NCBI RefSeq assembly: GCF_017562075.2
Contig: NC_054084.1
Coordinates: forward strand, 32,691,158 to 32,755,157
Length of the DNA stretch: 64,000 nt
Source: Anopheles merus
Taxonomy: Eukaryota > Arthropoda > Insecta > Diptera > Culicidae
Direction of reading: 5' to 3'
Made by a program: the position numbers and the translations under genes
In this document: piece after piece, positions 14,501-27,761 of the stretch
How the letters are laid out: every line of letters begins with the position of its first letter
How positions within the stretch are numbered: position 1 is the stretch's first letter
Notes under the pieces: generated by a model
What the model was told of the DNA's origin: nothing
Database searches by the model: none
What the model saw: only the letters and a program-made list of their open reading frames with translations

Positions 14501-15450
14501 GCGACGTCGGCCAGCCCGGAAGGCTTCCAAGCCTCCACAAACCAGTGAGTCTTGTGCTCCCGATGACCGATTGATGAGCTTGGCACGCAAACAAACAGTT
14601 CTGTTCTTTCTCCCTCAGCAGAAGAGTAGCATCCGCAATGATAATGAAGGCCAAGCTCCTTCCAGAAGAAGGCTGCAGCAGCAAAACTAAAAAAAAAAGC
14701 ACACTGGAATGCTGACCGAGAAAACACGCTGCTCTCGCGGTTTGCGTAAATGCGCGTGTTTCTACTAATGAGCAAACACTGGATGGAAATATACGGCCAC
14801 TCGACACACCGCACTGCACTTTTATTTTATTAGATGTGTTTTATTACTACAATTACTCGTCGCTTTTCCGTCCCGGGACGGATGCGTTTCGCCAAACCGC
14901 CTAAAGTCATTTACCGACTTGGTGTTACGTTTTATGCAGCATCGTTTTCGATGTGCTGCGCAAAGGAATCATCATACATAACTTTTCATCACCCGGCCAG
15001 GCATGTGGAGAATGTTAAAAACATGACAAGGGAAAAGGGAGAGGAAAGGCAAATTAGTTCAGCGGCACTTGCCGGGGTGCAAGTTTTTGCGCTTCATTAC
15101 ATCTCTCGACAGGCCGCGGCAATCGTGCTGGGTGGGTCAGGGCGTGCTGATACCCCGGCCGTAACGCGACCAAACATCTCTTTTTTAATGTACTGCAAAA
15201 ACAAACCCCATTTCGCACTAGGATGACAGTAATGGTGACATCTTGATGGACAGTTGACGCGTGGGGAGAAGCGAAGAACGAGAGGAGACAGTTTGATGAC
15301 TTAAAGGTGTCTTTTAACAGGCGTAAAATGGACACAGGTATGAGGCGGAACCGGCTTTTAATAAGGTGATAACAGTTATGGTAGCGATGTACATTAATGC
15401 TCCCAGTATTAGTCGCTAACCGGGACTCTGTCATTGAAGTCAATGGTGAA
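8581..15450. other. Non-coding stretch, no supported gene
   Basis: Mixed-composition sequence with short CA, CT and CAC tracts (for example CAC/ACC repeats at about 12660-12678) and homopolymer runs. Open frames are short, overlap on both strands and show no recognisable motif. No repeat boundary or RNA gene was recognised. Confidence 0.45.
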
Positions 15451-16480
15451 ATGTGGACTTGGGCAGTTGAATTCTTGTTATTTCATTTATGATGTAGAAA
15501 CAAATAGGTACATCAGAAAGGACCGCTGTCTTGCCTTCTTACGCGGCGCCGTAAGCTGAAAATTACAGCTCAGAGTTGTTCAAGATATTTGTCAAAACCT
15601 TCCACTCTTCACGAGGCTCTGATGAGTTTGGCGTTACAGCGAAAGAAGAAGTGCCCGTCCATTTAGAAGTGGCGATGTTGTCTTATCCAGCCAAACCCTA
15701 ACACTCGTAAAATACAAACAAAGATTACTCAATTCATTCTTGCTTTAAAATTGACCGTCAGACAAATTGACAGCTGATCCAATCATCAATGTTTGTTAGG
15801 ATTTAAAGATCTCGATAACAGTTAACACCTGACATAAGTTCTCCACTTTTTGCTGCTTGTGATCTAATCTTATTGATACCAAAATGTTTTAACATGTATC
15901 CAAATGTAGTTGATATTTTCTTTCGAGTTCCCACAAAGTCCGAGAAATTATTGTGAGCTAGATGTGTTGGGTCCTTAGTTTTTATTCCAACAATGGTATG
16001 AACATTGTAAGGCTTTTTCAAACAAAGAAATCATCTTACTCTGTAAAGTTTTTAGTTAATCATATTTCAATCCAATCTAACATTTATGGCCATTAAATGA
16101 TCCTTAAGCTCCTAATTTGTTCCATTCTGTCCTGGGACATTTTCGGGCTTTTTCCTGCTCACAGCTTAAACTTTTCAATGTAATTAAATTTTAAAAATAT
16201 TTGAACGAATCGAATCAGAAGACAGGAGTAAAACTAAGGATTGATTTCAATGTTGGTCCAACAAATTTAAAATTTCTTAAAATGCGCTCCTGATCACCTG
16301 TATGCATATAGGACACATGACAAGTGATACGAAATTATAATGTTATCCTCAATTTTATGTCAGAAACTACTACCAGCAATGTAATCCACACTTAAATAAT
16401 ATTGTTATGCCATAGGTTCTATATGCCATACACGGCAGCAAACAGATACGTAGGACATAAAGCAGAAAAAATTCCCCTAT
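15451..16480. other. AT-rich stretch, nothing recognised
   Basis: AT-rich sequence with frequent stops. Near 15540-15556 lies a short near-palindrome (CTTACGCGGCGCCGTAAG). It is too small to assign to a class of element. Confidence 0.35.
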
Positions 16481-18400
16481 TTAATGACGACGGATGATAC
16501 TTTGATTTGGGTAAATTTCGATTTTGCATATACAGCGATGCCACCTGATCGCACACGCATCACTGCCACATCATGCTCGGGCAGTCTAGAACAGCGATTC
16601 GAAAATCGACCTCCAAAAAAAAAAAAAAAAAACAATCCACCCCAACTCGTCCCTCCTCATTACGGGCTGTGGCAACGTGCATGCATGCATGCATGCGAGC
16701 CTTCTTCCCAACCATCGCACCCGGAACCCGGGGTGCACCACATCATTTTCGAACGAGCGGCGCAACTTCACCAGCGAAGCATAAATCATCGCCGAAAATC
16801 AGTCCTTTAGGCTCGGCACACCGGGTCGGCAAAAACCAGGCCAGCACGCCGCCAGGGCGCCGAAAGCATCAGGGAAGGCGCCATATCATTATCAACTGAC
16901 ACTGCCACCGCCACCCTTTGTATGCCAATAGTTTGCTGCTGCTGCTGCTGCTCACCTGTCGCACTTTCGGCAGACGAAATATGCGTGACGATTCATCGTG
17001 GCCCGAAATTAAATAGGACATGTTGTGGCGAAGGGGGGGCGCGATGCCACTGCTATGTGTGTGTGTTTTTTGTACCGCTTTCCTGTGCGCATTTTCTGCA
17101 TTTCGGGCAAAGGAGAAAAGCCGTTTTGTATGCATCATTGTCAGTCGCCGGTGCCGAGAGTTCATCACAACCACACACACACACTCACACTCCCGGGGAT
17201 GAGCGATTGCATTGCAGTTGTTTCAATCTGAACCAGAGCTCGATATTGAAATCATTTGCACCAGACCAGCAGAATCCCCCCTTTCTCTCCGTGTTCTCTC
17301 CCTTTATCATACTTAATTCCACACGAATGAGTTGATTTAGGATTTATCCACTTTTTGGTGCAGTTACCAAAAAATAAAAACAATACGAACGACACCGCGT
17401 TGCTGATGCGAGTGATGCGTTTCTCTGAACTGATCATCAAAATCGGGACCATCGGGCCCGATTTTCGGTCGAGTTCATCAGTGTGTAATCAGTGAGTAAT
17501 GTGATACACAAACAGAGATACACATGAAACAGATACACACACACACACAACTTCACTGTTTTTTTTTTAGTAAAACCAACGTTTGGCTGTTCCAATTAAG
17601 AGCATTCTAGAAAATTTACAATCCAAGCTGGAAGAATGTGCATAAAACCCAAACTCCCATCGCTCATTAAGCTTTGCCATCCAGCGAAAGAAGGCACCTG
17701 GCAGCTGCATTAAAGGGTAGCTTAAAGTTTGTGTGTTTTTACAAAAAAAAAACATACTCACAGAGAGTCCTCATCATCGCTCGTTCGTTATCACCTTCGG
17801 TAGCAAAAATGCATTTTTTAACGTCCGCAGCAAAAAAAAACCCATATCCTGTTTAGATTTTTTAAGCAGCACCCAAGTGTGCACTCTGGGCTTAGTTTCA
17901 CAGCATCACATGAATGGATGGGTTTTAGTTTATTTTTCAAGTTATCCTTCCCAAAAACAATCCGTAGTGCAGCAGCAGCACGCCATCAAGGCGCGACTTT
18001 GGCACATAAAAATGTTAACAAAAAAAAACAAACGCCAAACGCTTCCACTTCATTAGCGGCCGGGATGTGCCATCGCTACAGTCATAAAATGCCACTTCAT
18101 CGAAGGTGTTTGGCGAAGCTAAGACACAAAGTCAAACTGATGCCACAAATTGGCAACCCGTTGCTACGAGTTTACTGCTAAAGGTTGGACGACGTGAGCA
18201 CAGCAGCAGGTCATGTATACAATGTTAAGTTTTTATGTACCCAGCACGTCACATCACAACAACACATCAAAATGCAGAGCGTCAAAGTGCAGACGAGAGT
18301 TTAAGTACAGTTTCTTACGATGGAGTAAAACGTATAAAAAAATCCAATTTCATTCCAATTGTTCCCACGAAAGCATTTTTGTTGTACGAAATGCATAGAT
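16481..18400. other. Non-coding stretch with simple repeats
   Basis: Contains a poly-A run (about 16614-16630), an ATGC tetranucleotide tract (about 16679-16696), a GCT tract (16934-16952) and CA tracts. No gene is supported. Confidence 0.4.
16934..16952. repeat. (GCT)n trinucleotide repeat
   Basis: About six GCT units, seen directly, in non-coding context. Confidence 0.85.
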
Positions 18401-21400
18401 TTAGAGGCATTTAAATTGTAGTACGCCTTGCGTTAGGCAACAATGGAAGCAGAACCAACATTTAGTAAGGCTAGTATAGTGGAAATATTGGTGTTGCGAT
18501 GGTTTCGCTAACACTGGCTGTCCAGTGTAAAATCTAAATAAATAGCGTAAACGATAGGTAAAAGAAAGAATAGCGGAAAAGGGAGAGAGGAGAAATTTAA
18601 CGAAAGATAGGATGATAAAAGGTAGCAGGATAAGCGATGGAGCCTTTTCCTGATTATCCGCGAGAGAAAATAGAAGTTTTTTTACTTCATCCTAACATTA
18701 TACGCCAATTTACGCGTTATAATAAAGACTGTAAAAATATCTGATTCCGATCGCGTTTTGATATGTTGCTCAACAACGCAACAGTTGATCTCTCAAATCT
18801 TTAAATTAAACATCCTACATTTTTTTCTCAGAATTTCTAAGCATTTTCAAGATTTGACTACATTTGGAAAATCCATACAGTTTTTTATTACAATTTGCTT
18901 GAATTTAGGCGCATTTTGGGTTGCAGTATGCAGTTCCTTAGCCAACATGGGAAACAAAACCTTCATTTGATGATCTAATATCCAGTAGATTGCAAAGCAT
19001 ATGTTGATCTCCTGGGGTTTTCTAAGATATCAGATTTCCTACTCAGAATTTCAAAATCACATTTCCAAATCAATCTAATATGTCATCTATTCATTTCTAT
19101 TTTAGATTTCCAGAAAAAAAAACTTCGCTATTGGACACATTTCATACACGATGTGGTCAATAACTACGATGAACGTTGCCTGAATGCATACATATGTTAC
19201 AACAAAACACTATGTATTCGAATGTGGTTTCCTGTTAAAAGTCTACACTCCCCACAAACAACGCAAATAAAAAATGTTCCCTCTACTGGCACCTCAACGT
19301 CCATTCCCGTACTAAACTCTATCATCATTCGTTCCATTACACTAATTAAACAACAAGTTTTGATCGAATCGATAACTTCTCTCACTCATACCTATCATTC
19401 ATGCACATCCAGCTCTGGCCAAAATGCAGCACCTGGTTATCAAAGTTCCTGTGCTCAAAATGATGACTATCGCAAAGCAGTAGTACATTCTCTGCTCTTG
19501 CACACATGTACTTCGGATCTATCGATAAGAAAACCAATAACTACAAGCTTTCACCCAGGCTCGTACAGTAAAGAGCCCAGGTACAGTACCTGGCATTGGT
19601 CTTCGGGATAGGCCGATTACTACCATTGAAAATGCAAAGCTTGCAACTTACCGGCAAGCATCAGTCAATTTAGTAACAGATTACCTCTGCCAGATACTGC
19701 TGCTTGGTCGACCCTTCTCACCGGACAGTCCCCAACCTGCCTTCACCCGAAGTGCATTCACGGTAATGTCCCGAAACGTTACTGCATATATTCAGCAGGA
19801 TATGCATATCTGGACAACACGGGATACACAAAACGGTCTGTATATAGGGTGAGCGGAGTCTACCTACCTCCAAACCACTACAGAGCAGATTAAACAAAAG
19901 CCTAGTACGCAGTATGCTTCAGCAACGGAAAAGTTAAATACATATGCCCACACACACACAGTCCTGCGTAAAAGGTCTGTCACTCAAAATGCGAACAAAT
20001 GCCGTTTGATGTTGGCTAATCAAAAGGCCCGAACCGTCCCCTGCTATGCGTCACCTTATCATCACTGCACAATCTCGGACCATGGAGCCAACACACACAC
20101 ACACACATTGGCCCGTAATTGTGCACCAAATGCACATTTTGTCGTGTTCCAGAGTTACGACAAAATGTACCACACACACACACACACATCACGTATCCAC
20201 CTTCTCCGTTTCCTCGCGTGCACCAATCCTGGGGAATGGATTAAACACAACCGAGTTACGAAACGTATGATTGATTCATGCGAATTCGATCTAATAGTTG
20301 CGAAATTGAGTTTACACTCGATTATGCACACGACATAACACATTATTCGCCATTAGCCGCCATCGAGGGTTGGTCCGATTAGCCGTTGCGCCCGGAGGGC
20401 GTTGGAGGTGGAAACTTTGTTAGTCGTTTGTCCGCTCCAGAGCCTGATGTATCCATTTGAGTGAGTAATCGAAACGACCGATCGGGACGCAACGGGAAAG
20501 ATGATAACGAGCTTTTAATGCGAAGCATAGTTAACATGTTTGTAAACACGCGCGAGCAGCGCAGCGCTGCATTGTTCCATGGATCGATTAACATGGGCCA
20601 ACTAAACAAGCTTACTGTAAGGATTTTGTAAAATATGGAGCTTCATTAAGCAACGCTGCACATGGTGGATTGCATACATAGCAGCGATTTTGCCAAGCAG
20701 CGTATGCAATCTGCATCACTTTGTCTTACTTATTGCATCTCCAGCAAGCTTGTTGGGAAGTTTCGAAAGGATGTTGCTATCTACTTTGCAGCAAATTCAA
20801 AACTCAAAATATCAAACCAACAGCTCTTTTGAAACCATTCGAATTCCCCGTGCTTGAGTGCTATCTCCATCCCGAGCTCCTATGCAGTGACATTTTGAAA
20901 CGTAATTGAAATGATTCTTCCTACTTTTACCTTTGTCTTTTCCCTTTTTACTCCCAATATAGAGTCGTTCGTACTTTCTTTTCAATAAACCCATTCGAAT
21001 CCAACCCACACACACAAGCTGGTAATTCGGTCTTCAGCCCTAAAAAGATTGCCTACATTCAGGGGTTTCTTCCAATCGTATCCAATTCCCTAGACCAGCT
21101 CTCGTACGAACCATAGCCCTGCCAATTCCCCGTGATTGCGTAGCACGGTTGCCAGGTGGATCCGATGGCATAAGCCCCCACACCGTCCCCAAATAGCTGC
21201 CCGAAACTGACCGAAATGACCAGGAGATTGCCACCACTAACGCGCTCTCTCCACCAGAACGTTCGTTACATTAGCTGCAGCAGCGCCAACCCCTGGTCCC
21301 CAATGGTGGTGCTAATATGCCAGGGACTCCGCACTGGAATTCCACACAGCTTGTGTGAAAATGAGGGGAAAAGTGACACATAAACCGACAGCTATCAACG

Positions 21401-24400
21401 AACCGATCGAAGAAGAACACCCCAACATCACAATGGTGGTAGTGGGTGGGTGGTGAAGAAGAAACTTCCATAGAAGTCTTCCATAGAAGTGTGTTCACGG
21501 TGTGACTGAAGGAATTGCATAAGACCAGAGGAATAAACCACAAAAATGTGACCTCACAGCCCGTGCATGATCTACCCCTTTTTTCTCGCTCAAACTCGCA
21601 GCCCGTTGTATCTCACTCTAACCCACGCAGGGCTACAGTGCTTGAGCGTATGAAACATTAGACCTACGGCTGCGGGAGAAGGTAAGGCTACTCTGGTTGA
21701 CATGGGTTTTTTGTTCAGCCTGTTTGTCTCTGTATCGCTCCAGGTATCTAGAGCCTTCCCTTCGCAGCAGCAGCAAGATTCTATCAGAGTATTGAGTTTG
21801 TACGCTGTGTGGTGGTGTCGTGACCGGGCTTTTTTGTTGCCACATCTCCTAAAGGTGTCATTCGATGTGGCACACTCGCTCTCACACTCCAACATACCAA
21901 ACAATTTGTTCCGAGGCGTTCAATCTAACAAATAGAGCTACAGCAAACAAACCCCGGCTGCTGCTGCTATTGCTGCACGTTCCAACATTCAGTCAGAAAC
22001 CCCGCGCCAACTCCAAAATTCCATCCGACGTTCCCGAAAATTGCATCTTACGAAATTATGACATTGCATTTTAGCTACACCCCCAAGACTTCAGGTTCTG
22101 GTACCGTTGCCGCTCTCGGAAGCTGGCATTCGTAACACATTCGTGACACTGGTCATTGACGCTGGCGCTCTGGCATAGATTTTGGACACGCTGGCCGTCA
22201 CCTGACAGCACCGGCACAGGTTGCACAATCAACGAGCCATGGGTTTCGAGGTTCGCTTCACCGTAAGCGACAGCTTTCGGAGGTTATTTTCAATTCCAGA
22301 ACCAACAGAACCAGAAACGCTTTGCGCGAGAATCTATGACATCACGTAGCGAAACAACACACAGTTATTGTTGTGGCAGTGTGTATGTCTAAGACCACGT
22401 ACTCCAGGGCCCGGTAGCCGTCCTTCTTCAACGGCCAATGTTCTCCCCCCGTGCGGTGCTCTTAACGCTTACAGCTGTGTTTCGTATACGGTGGATGTCG
22501 GTTTTAGATTTCGACGTTTTGACACCAGCGGCCTAAGAATAGCCCACGACCACAACACAACTCCCGCAAGGCTCTAGCCGGTGGGCCTTAAAATCATGAC
22601 AACCGTAACCTTTCTCCTGCCATCGAAAATAGGATCAACCTTGGCAGTATCGCCTAATAATCCTCCAGTAGCTTCCTGCTGCAACACCCGTGAACCGCGT
22701 ACAAAACCGACAAACCCCCTGGGTCCTGTTTGACTGCTTTTCTTGCCCGCTTGTCAACCGTCACATGCTACTGGTGTTGGTGTGTATGTCTATACATGTC
22801 ATCTCCGGTTTGTTTTCCGAGTTAATTCTATCTCACCCTCCCAACTACGACTGCTGAACCTGGGTAGTGGATACCGTGGGGAGAATTTAAAACTACGAAG
22901 AATCGTTTTACGATCAACGAGACAAATTCTCCGTAATCTCCGTTTTGGTAGATCTTAGCGAAAGGACGGGTTTTTGGAGCATATCTGAGGTATAGGCTGA
23001 GGTTAATAATCATTTCTGGGGTTCCTCCTGCCCTACTTTCCCGTAAAATGTGTCGTAAATCTCTTAACGACCCAGCCCCCAAACTGTTACGTGCAAAAGC
23101 TTCATTTCCCCAGACATGCTCCAAGCTCGTCCCCAATGCATCGGCATCAAATTTCTTGCTACTTGAGCAGCAGCAGCAGCAGAATCATTTAATTCCCAAC
23201 CAGTTGAAATCGAACACCGAGTGTAGCCGGAGGTCAAAACCCGGTAGCCACACCAAATTTGTGGTCCCTTCTCAGCTGGACTTGGCGAAGGTGCGTGAAA
23301 TAAACGCCAACCGACGTGCAGGCAAGGGAGCAGCAGCCGATGGATGCAGTGGCGATTTCGCTTGGCTTCTGGTGTTCGAGTGGCGATGTGGTTTAACGTG
23401 ATCGAAAATGTGAGGATCGGTTGTAAAATATGAAGAGCTTCTATCCTACACACGGAGGCCACTACCGCAATCACCACACCACACACTACGCTGACCCAAA
23501 GCAGATCGTGTTTGGAGTTGCTCTTGGGTCTTCAAAATGCCTTTTGTGCATCGATAGAAAGCCCAACCAGTCGTCCCGGCTTGTCACGTTTTATGCCCTT
23601 TGACCATCACCATCCCTCTTCTCGGTGTGCTTCTTCCTTCTTCTACCTTGCGCAAAAGATCATTCGGTCCATTCTTCATCGAAATGAAACATAATAACAA
23701 GCTTAACGCATCCCGCCATGTCCACTCCGTGGGCAAGAACACCGCCAAGAGAGACCCCAAGAGTGGATACAACATCAACAACAACAACAAAAAAAACCTC
23801 CGCATAACAACACATGAACGATCGTTTTATCTTCCTGCTGCATGCAGCATCCTCCGCCCAAAACCCTTTTTGCATCGGCTTCGCATCCAATCATCGTCTC
23901 ATTGCTTCGCGTGCAGCATCGCAAAGGTAGCATCACAATTCGCACGTTTCGCTTTTCAGACCCTTTTTGTGCCCTCCTGTGACTGTGTGGTGCAAAGCCC
24001 AAACACAACGGAAACACTCACAAGGGGTTTAAGCGTTTCGGACAAGCCTTGTCACCTCACTCGAAGCTTTTTTCCCTCTTTCTTTTCCCTTTTCCCGGTC
24101 ATCTTCGGTCTTGCTGGGCCTCTGCCATGGCATCAAAACGCACTTTCGTTTCACTTCGGGTTCGCCTTGCCGGGACGCCGGAATTTATGTATATTAAATA
24201 AAATATGTTCGCAACACGTTCACCGGAGCCGGACAGTGCGCGTGGTGTAGATGCACAAACACACCGGTTAAAACAAGGCACCGGTCGTCGAGCCGAGAAG
24301 GTACCAAAAGCCAGCCGAAGATGGACAGTGCTCGTTGCGGCTGCTCAAGGGTGTCGGAACGATTGGCACCGAAGCAGTTAAGAAATGGTTACCCTTTCCA

Positions 24401-25590
24401 CCGAGTCTCTACAACCTCTTTAACCACAGCCACCCACCCCACCGGAGAAGTTGGTAGGAGCGCCAGCAAGCTCCAAATGCCGCAAAAGTCTTCGCCGTAC
24501 CTCATGTGGAACGGCGACGACGACGACCGGAGTTTTTTTTTTTTTCGTAAGAACCGCAAATAATGAGATTAAGTGGTTATTACCTGATGATTACATTCTC
24601 TAAATAAGAAGAAGAACGTGCTCTCGCATCCGATGCTATCACTGTGTTCAAACCATCAAACCGCCAGGCAACAAGTGCGTCCGGCGGAGTGTCGTCGTGC
24701 GCGAGATGATGCCGCCAAATGGCGCTGAGCGCTGAACCAAAAGCGAAAGCGGGGGGCAACCACCATTTAAGCAATCGATCGAAAAAGGTGTTCCGAAGTT
24801 GCGGTTTTTGCGTTCGCTCGGAATGGGTTAAAGGCAAACGACAAGGGGGGTGCAGGGAGCGCAAGGCGAGCGCGCGCGCGCTCACACACGAAAGAGCGTG
24901 TGTTTGAGATGTGTGAAAAGTTTGATTGATTTTTAAATTGGAAAATCTGCACCGAAACCGACCGAACCGTCGGCAAGAAGGAAGCGAAAAGGAGAGAAGG
25001 AGGAAGAGCATGGACTAACCACTGGCGGAGGGAAGTTTTAAGAGAATCACACACAACCGCACACACACCACGCAGAACCTGGTATGCACAGAGCGTAAAA
25101 GGAAGCGTAAATGGTTTTGGGAGGGGGACAGGCTAGTGATGATAAGTGGCGTAAGATTTAAATTGGAAAACAAAATCGTTCCATACTTAGCACAACCACT
25201 GAAGATGGAGTGGTGAGAGGGAGAAGGAGGATGGGTTCGATTTGGGGAATGAGCGATCTTGGGATCAGGCGGTACAAGACGGGATCGGTAGCGATGATCT
25301 TGAGCATTAACTTAAATGAAGTTTGCACCACACGATGGGAGGTTTCGTTTTTAGCTTATGGTGATTGTTTTCCGCCTGCTAACCTTTTTTACGGCTGGAA
25401 GTTTTTTTTGAGTGTGAACAATGGGGAAAATGGAAGAGTTACCATTCGGATAAAGGACGAACATCATGATTTCGATCAGTTTTTTAACCCTGCTTTATAT
25501 TATTGAATGGACACTGGAGAGCAAGAGAAATCCCTCTAGGTGGCCTATTAAATCTAACGTTTTGCTGCACAGATTGCATAACTTGCAGGG
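18401..25590. other. Non-coding stretch flanking the hAT element on the left
   Basis: AT-rich from about 18400 to 20000, then mixed composition with CA tracts (20092-20108, 20170-20189). No domain, exon with good splice sites or transposon end was recognised. The last 8 bases before the hAT element are recorded separately as its target duplication. Confidence 0.4.
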
Positions 25591-25598
25591 GTTGTCGT
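25591..25598. repeat. Left 8-bp target-site duplication (GTTGTCGT)
   Basis: GTTGTCGT lies directly before the left TIR and is repeated exactly after the right TIR at 41533-41540. An 8-bp duplication is the hAT hallmark. Confidence 0.93.
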
Positions 25599-25616
25599 CA
25601 GTGCTGCAAAATGTCA
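25599..25616 (+). repeat. Left 18-bp TIR of the hAT element
   Basis: CAGTGCTGCAAAATGTCA, identical to the reverse complement of 41515-41532. It fits the hAT end pattern (C/T, A, A/G, N, G). Transposase is expected to bind and cut here. Confidence 0.93.
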
Positions 25617-26168
25617 CCATCAATATCACAAAAAATACTGAGTGAATCAAAAACCTTGTCAGCGTCACGTACTCAATTGCGATTATCACAGGTGAAATTC
25701 TCAAGTGGTTGTAACGAGTGATATGATTGGTGACAATTTGGGAATAAACTTTTAGTCAATCACTGTTATGAAATTTTCTGGACCAGGAGCAGCACTGTAA
25801 AATATCACTGTTTCAGTCACCAACGCTCATGACTGAAACGAACCTCAAATCAGCTCACGTACACAAGTGCGATGATCAGACGCAAGATGAACATAGTCGT
25901 TGTGACGTGTGACCAGATTGGTGACATTGCAGCAACCACCTCTTGGTCGGTCACTTTGACGTGACTTTGTTTGTCTGTGATCAATTTCGAAATGTCAGGG
26001 GTTCTATCACGAGCACTCGTGATTGAAATGAAATTCATTTCGGTTCACGTACACATGTGCGATGATCAGAGGTAAGACGCACATGGTCGTTGTGACGTCT
26101 GATCTGATTGGTGATATTTTGGTAAACAACTCCTGGTCAATCAGTTTGTCGTGATTTTTTGGTATCTT
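25599..26168 (+). repeat. Three degenerate ~190-bp subterminal tandem units (left end)
   Basis: The landmark CACGTAC recurs at 25666, 25856 and 26046, exactly 190 bp apart. In each unit it is followed by a degenerate GCGATnATCA and later by ATTGGTGA. Units one and two each begin with CAG-CTG-type sequence resembling the TIR (25599 and 25790). Subterminal repeats are common transposase-binding sites in hAT elements. Here the copies are diverged, so they are older than the arm duplication. The second and third units are mirrored in the right arm (about 40938-41316). Confidence 0.8.
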
Positions 26169-26489
26169 ATTATCGCGATAGACTTAGAATATACGTGGCG
26201 CGGGCGAGTGGTGTTTTATTAACCATGTGCATATGATTACAAGCAGTAGTCGGTTCTGCTAGCTGGTTAAATGATCCCGCATCCTACATATATTGCCAGA
26301 CTCATTTTGCTGATCCAAACGTTTATGTATGAACTCTCGTAAGCAGTGCACATGCAAAGATTACCACTTCATAATGTATTTATTAATTACTCTAGAAAAA
26401 CACTTAGACCCACAAACAGCCGGCACTGGAATTTCAGGCGATTTGGAAGAAGGGAAGGAAGAGTCAGTACGACTTTTAGCGGACATTAC

Positions 26490-26690
26490 CTAAGTTTCTT
26501 GTCAAGATGACCAATTTTACGCTGTTCGATGGTAACGGGAATCCTATGTTAATGATGATCTCCGGGGGCGGATACACGGGCTGTTGTTGGTGGCAGTGGA
26601 TAGACGCTAGGTGTCAGCATACCGTGCCCGTTAGAAAATCCGTACCCGTGCGCGGTGTCAATTGCGCCAAAGGTGGATTATGAAAGGTGC
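26490..26690. other. GC-richer segment in left arm, possible captured exon fragment
   Basis: This stretch is less AT-rich than its surroundings. Read on the minus strand (or forward in the right arm at about 40416-40616) it has an open stretch with the residues GYGFSNGHGMLTPSVYPLP, interrupted by a stop and followed by a GTAATG donor-like site. That suggests a fragment of a host exon carried inside the transposon, like the ATP synthase piece nearby. I do not recognise the protein, and chance is possible. Confidence 0.3.
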
Positions 26691-27022
26691 AGGAATTTGG
26701 TGGCTTTGTCTAGAGTTAGTGCTTTCGGATTTGAAAATAATAAAACCAGGATGTAAAACAAAAACTATCTACCTTTTCATCCATCTACAAAACATCTTTT
26801 TATATTTGCACTATGGAGAAACTAACAAATTACACGCCTCGTATGCTAAGAATATCATCGATTCGATTAAAATTATTACACTAACAGCACAGTGAATGAG
26901 GAGGTGCCGCTGAAGTGAGTTCACATCCGAGGAGCTCTGCTTGATCGTTTTCTAACCGAATTCGAACGCCGACGCAACTACTGGAAAACTGCCTACTTTA
27001 TCTTTTTGAGTCGACCGGATTC

Positions 27023-27761
27023 TTAGGCCGGTTCCTTGGCCAGACGCTTTACTTCGTTTTGCCAAAATTCTCGATCGTACCGACCATGACCAAAAGGCAA
27101 TCTCCGTCAGTTGGTCGAGTTTGCCGTTCATGAGCATGGTGTAAACCTTGATAATGTTCTCTTTGTTCACCAGCTTGCCGGCATAGCCCGTGAACACTTC
27201 TGTGACCTGAAACGCCTGTAATTCGAAACGCTGGAAACGGCGCATCATGCGCACAGCACATCATATTATGCGCGCATTACAACACAGCGCTTAAAGTACG
27301 CGACTGTGCGGAAAAAATGGAGACCAAACCTCAAGTGCTCAAAGAGCGGACAGGGCTCAAAAACTCAAAGCGCATAGCATGTTAAGAGCACAAAAAGCGC
27401 ACCGTTCTCGTAGACCAAACTGTGCGAAAAGTGCTAGCACAATGCACTATGTGCAACACTACGAACAGCTCATTCATTGTCAGGATGGGAATTATTTCCT
27501 GGAGCGTCCTGTAGTTCTACAGGATCCGCTGCACGCCACGGTAAATGTTATAATGCTCAGCGTCGGTGATGTTTTGGGTTCATTATACGCGATATCGAAT
27601 CCAGTGGATTCACAGCCAAGTAGATGCTTATCTCGGCGATGGCATGCAACAGCATGGTGACATCAAAGCGAGCAAATGTGGTAGTCAAAACTGGATCGGT
27701 CAGAGAATCAGCCGGCACGTCAAATGGCCTGCACCGTCGTAATCGTGGCAATGCACTCCTG
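27023..27761 (-). pseudogene. ATP synthase beta subunit pseudogene fragment (left arm)
   Basis: On the minus strand, broken frames match the C-terminal third of the mitochondrial F1-ATPase beta subunit. Recognisable blocks are VPADSLTDP, AIAEISIYLAVNPLDS and SRIMNP; then, after a frameshift, an AEHYNI-like block; and finally FQVTEVFTGYAGKLV. All are hallmarks of the conserved region containing VPADDLTDPAP, AIAELGIYPAVDPLDSTSRIM and FQVAEVFTGHAGKLV. The frame is broken by at least one stop and two frameshifts, and about 220 bp of unrelated sequence (27245-27465) splits it. It cannot encode a working subunit. It is exactly mirrored in the right arm, so it was present before the duplication. It is probably a captured or retroposed host fragment. 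Confidence 0.85.
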
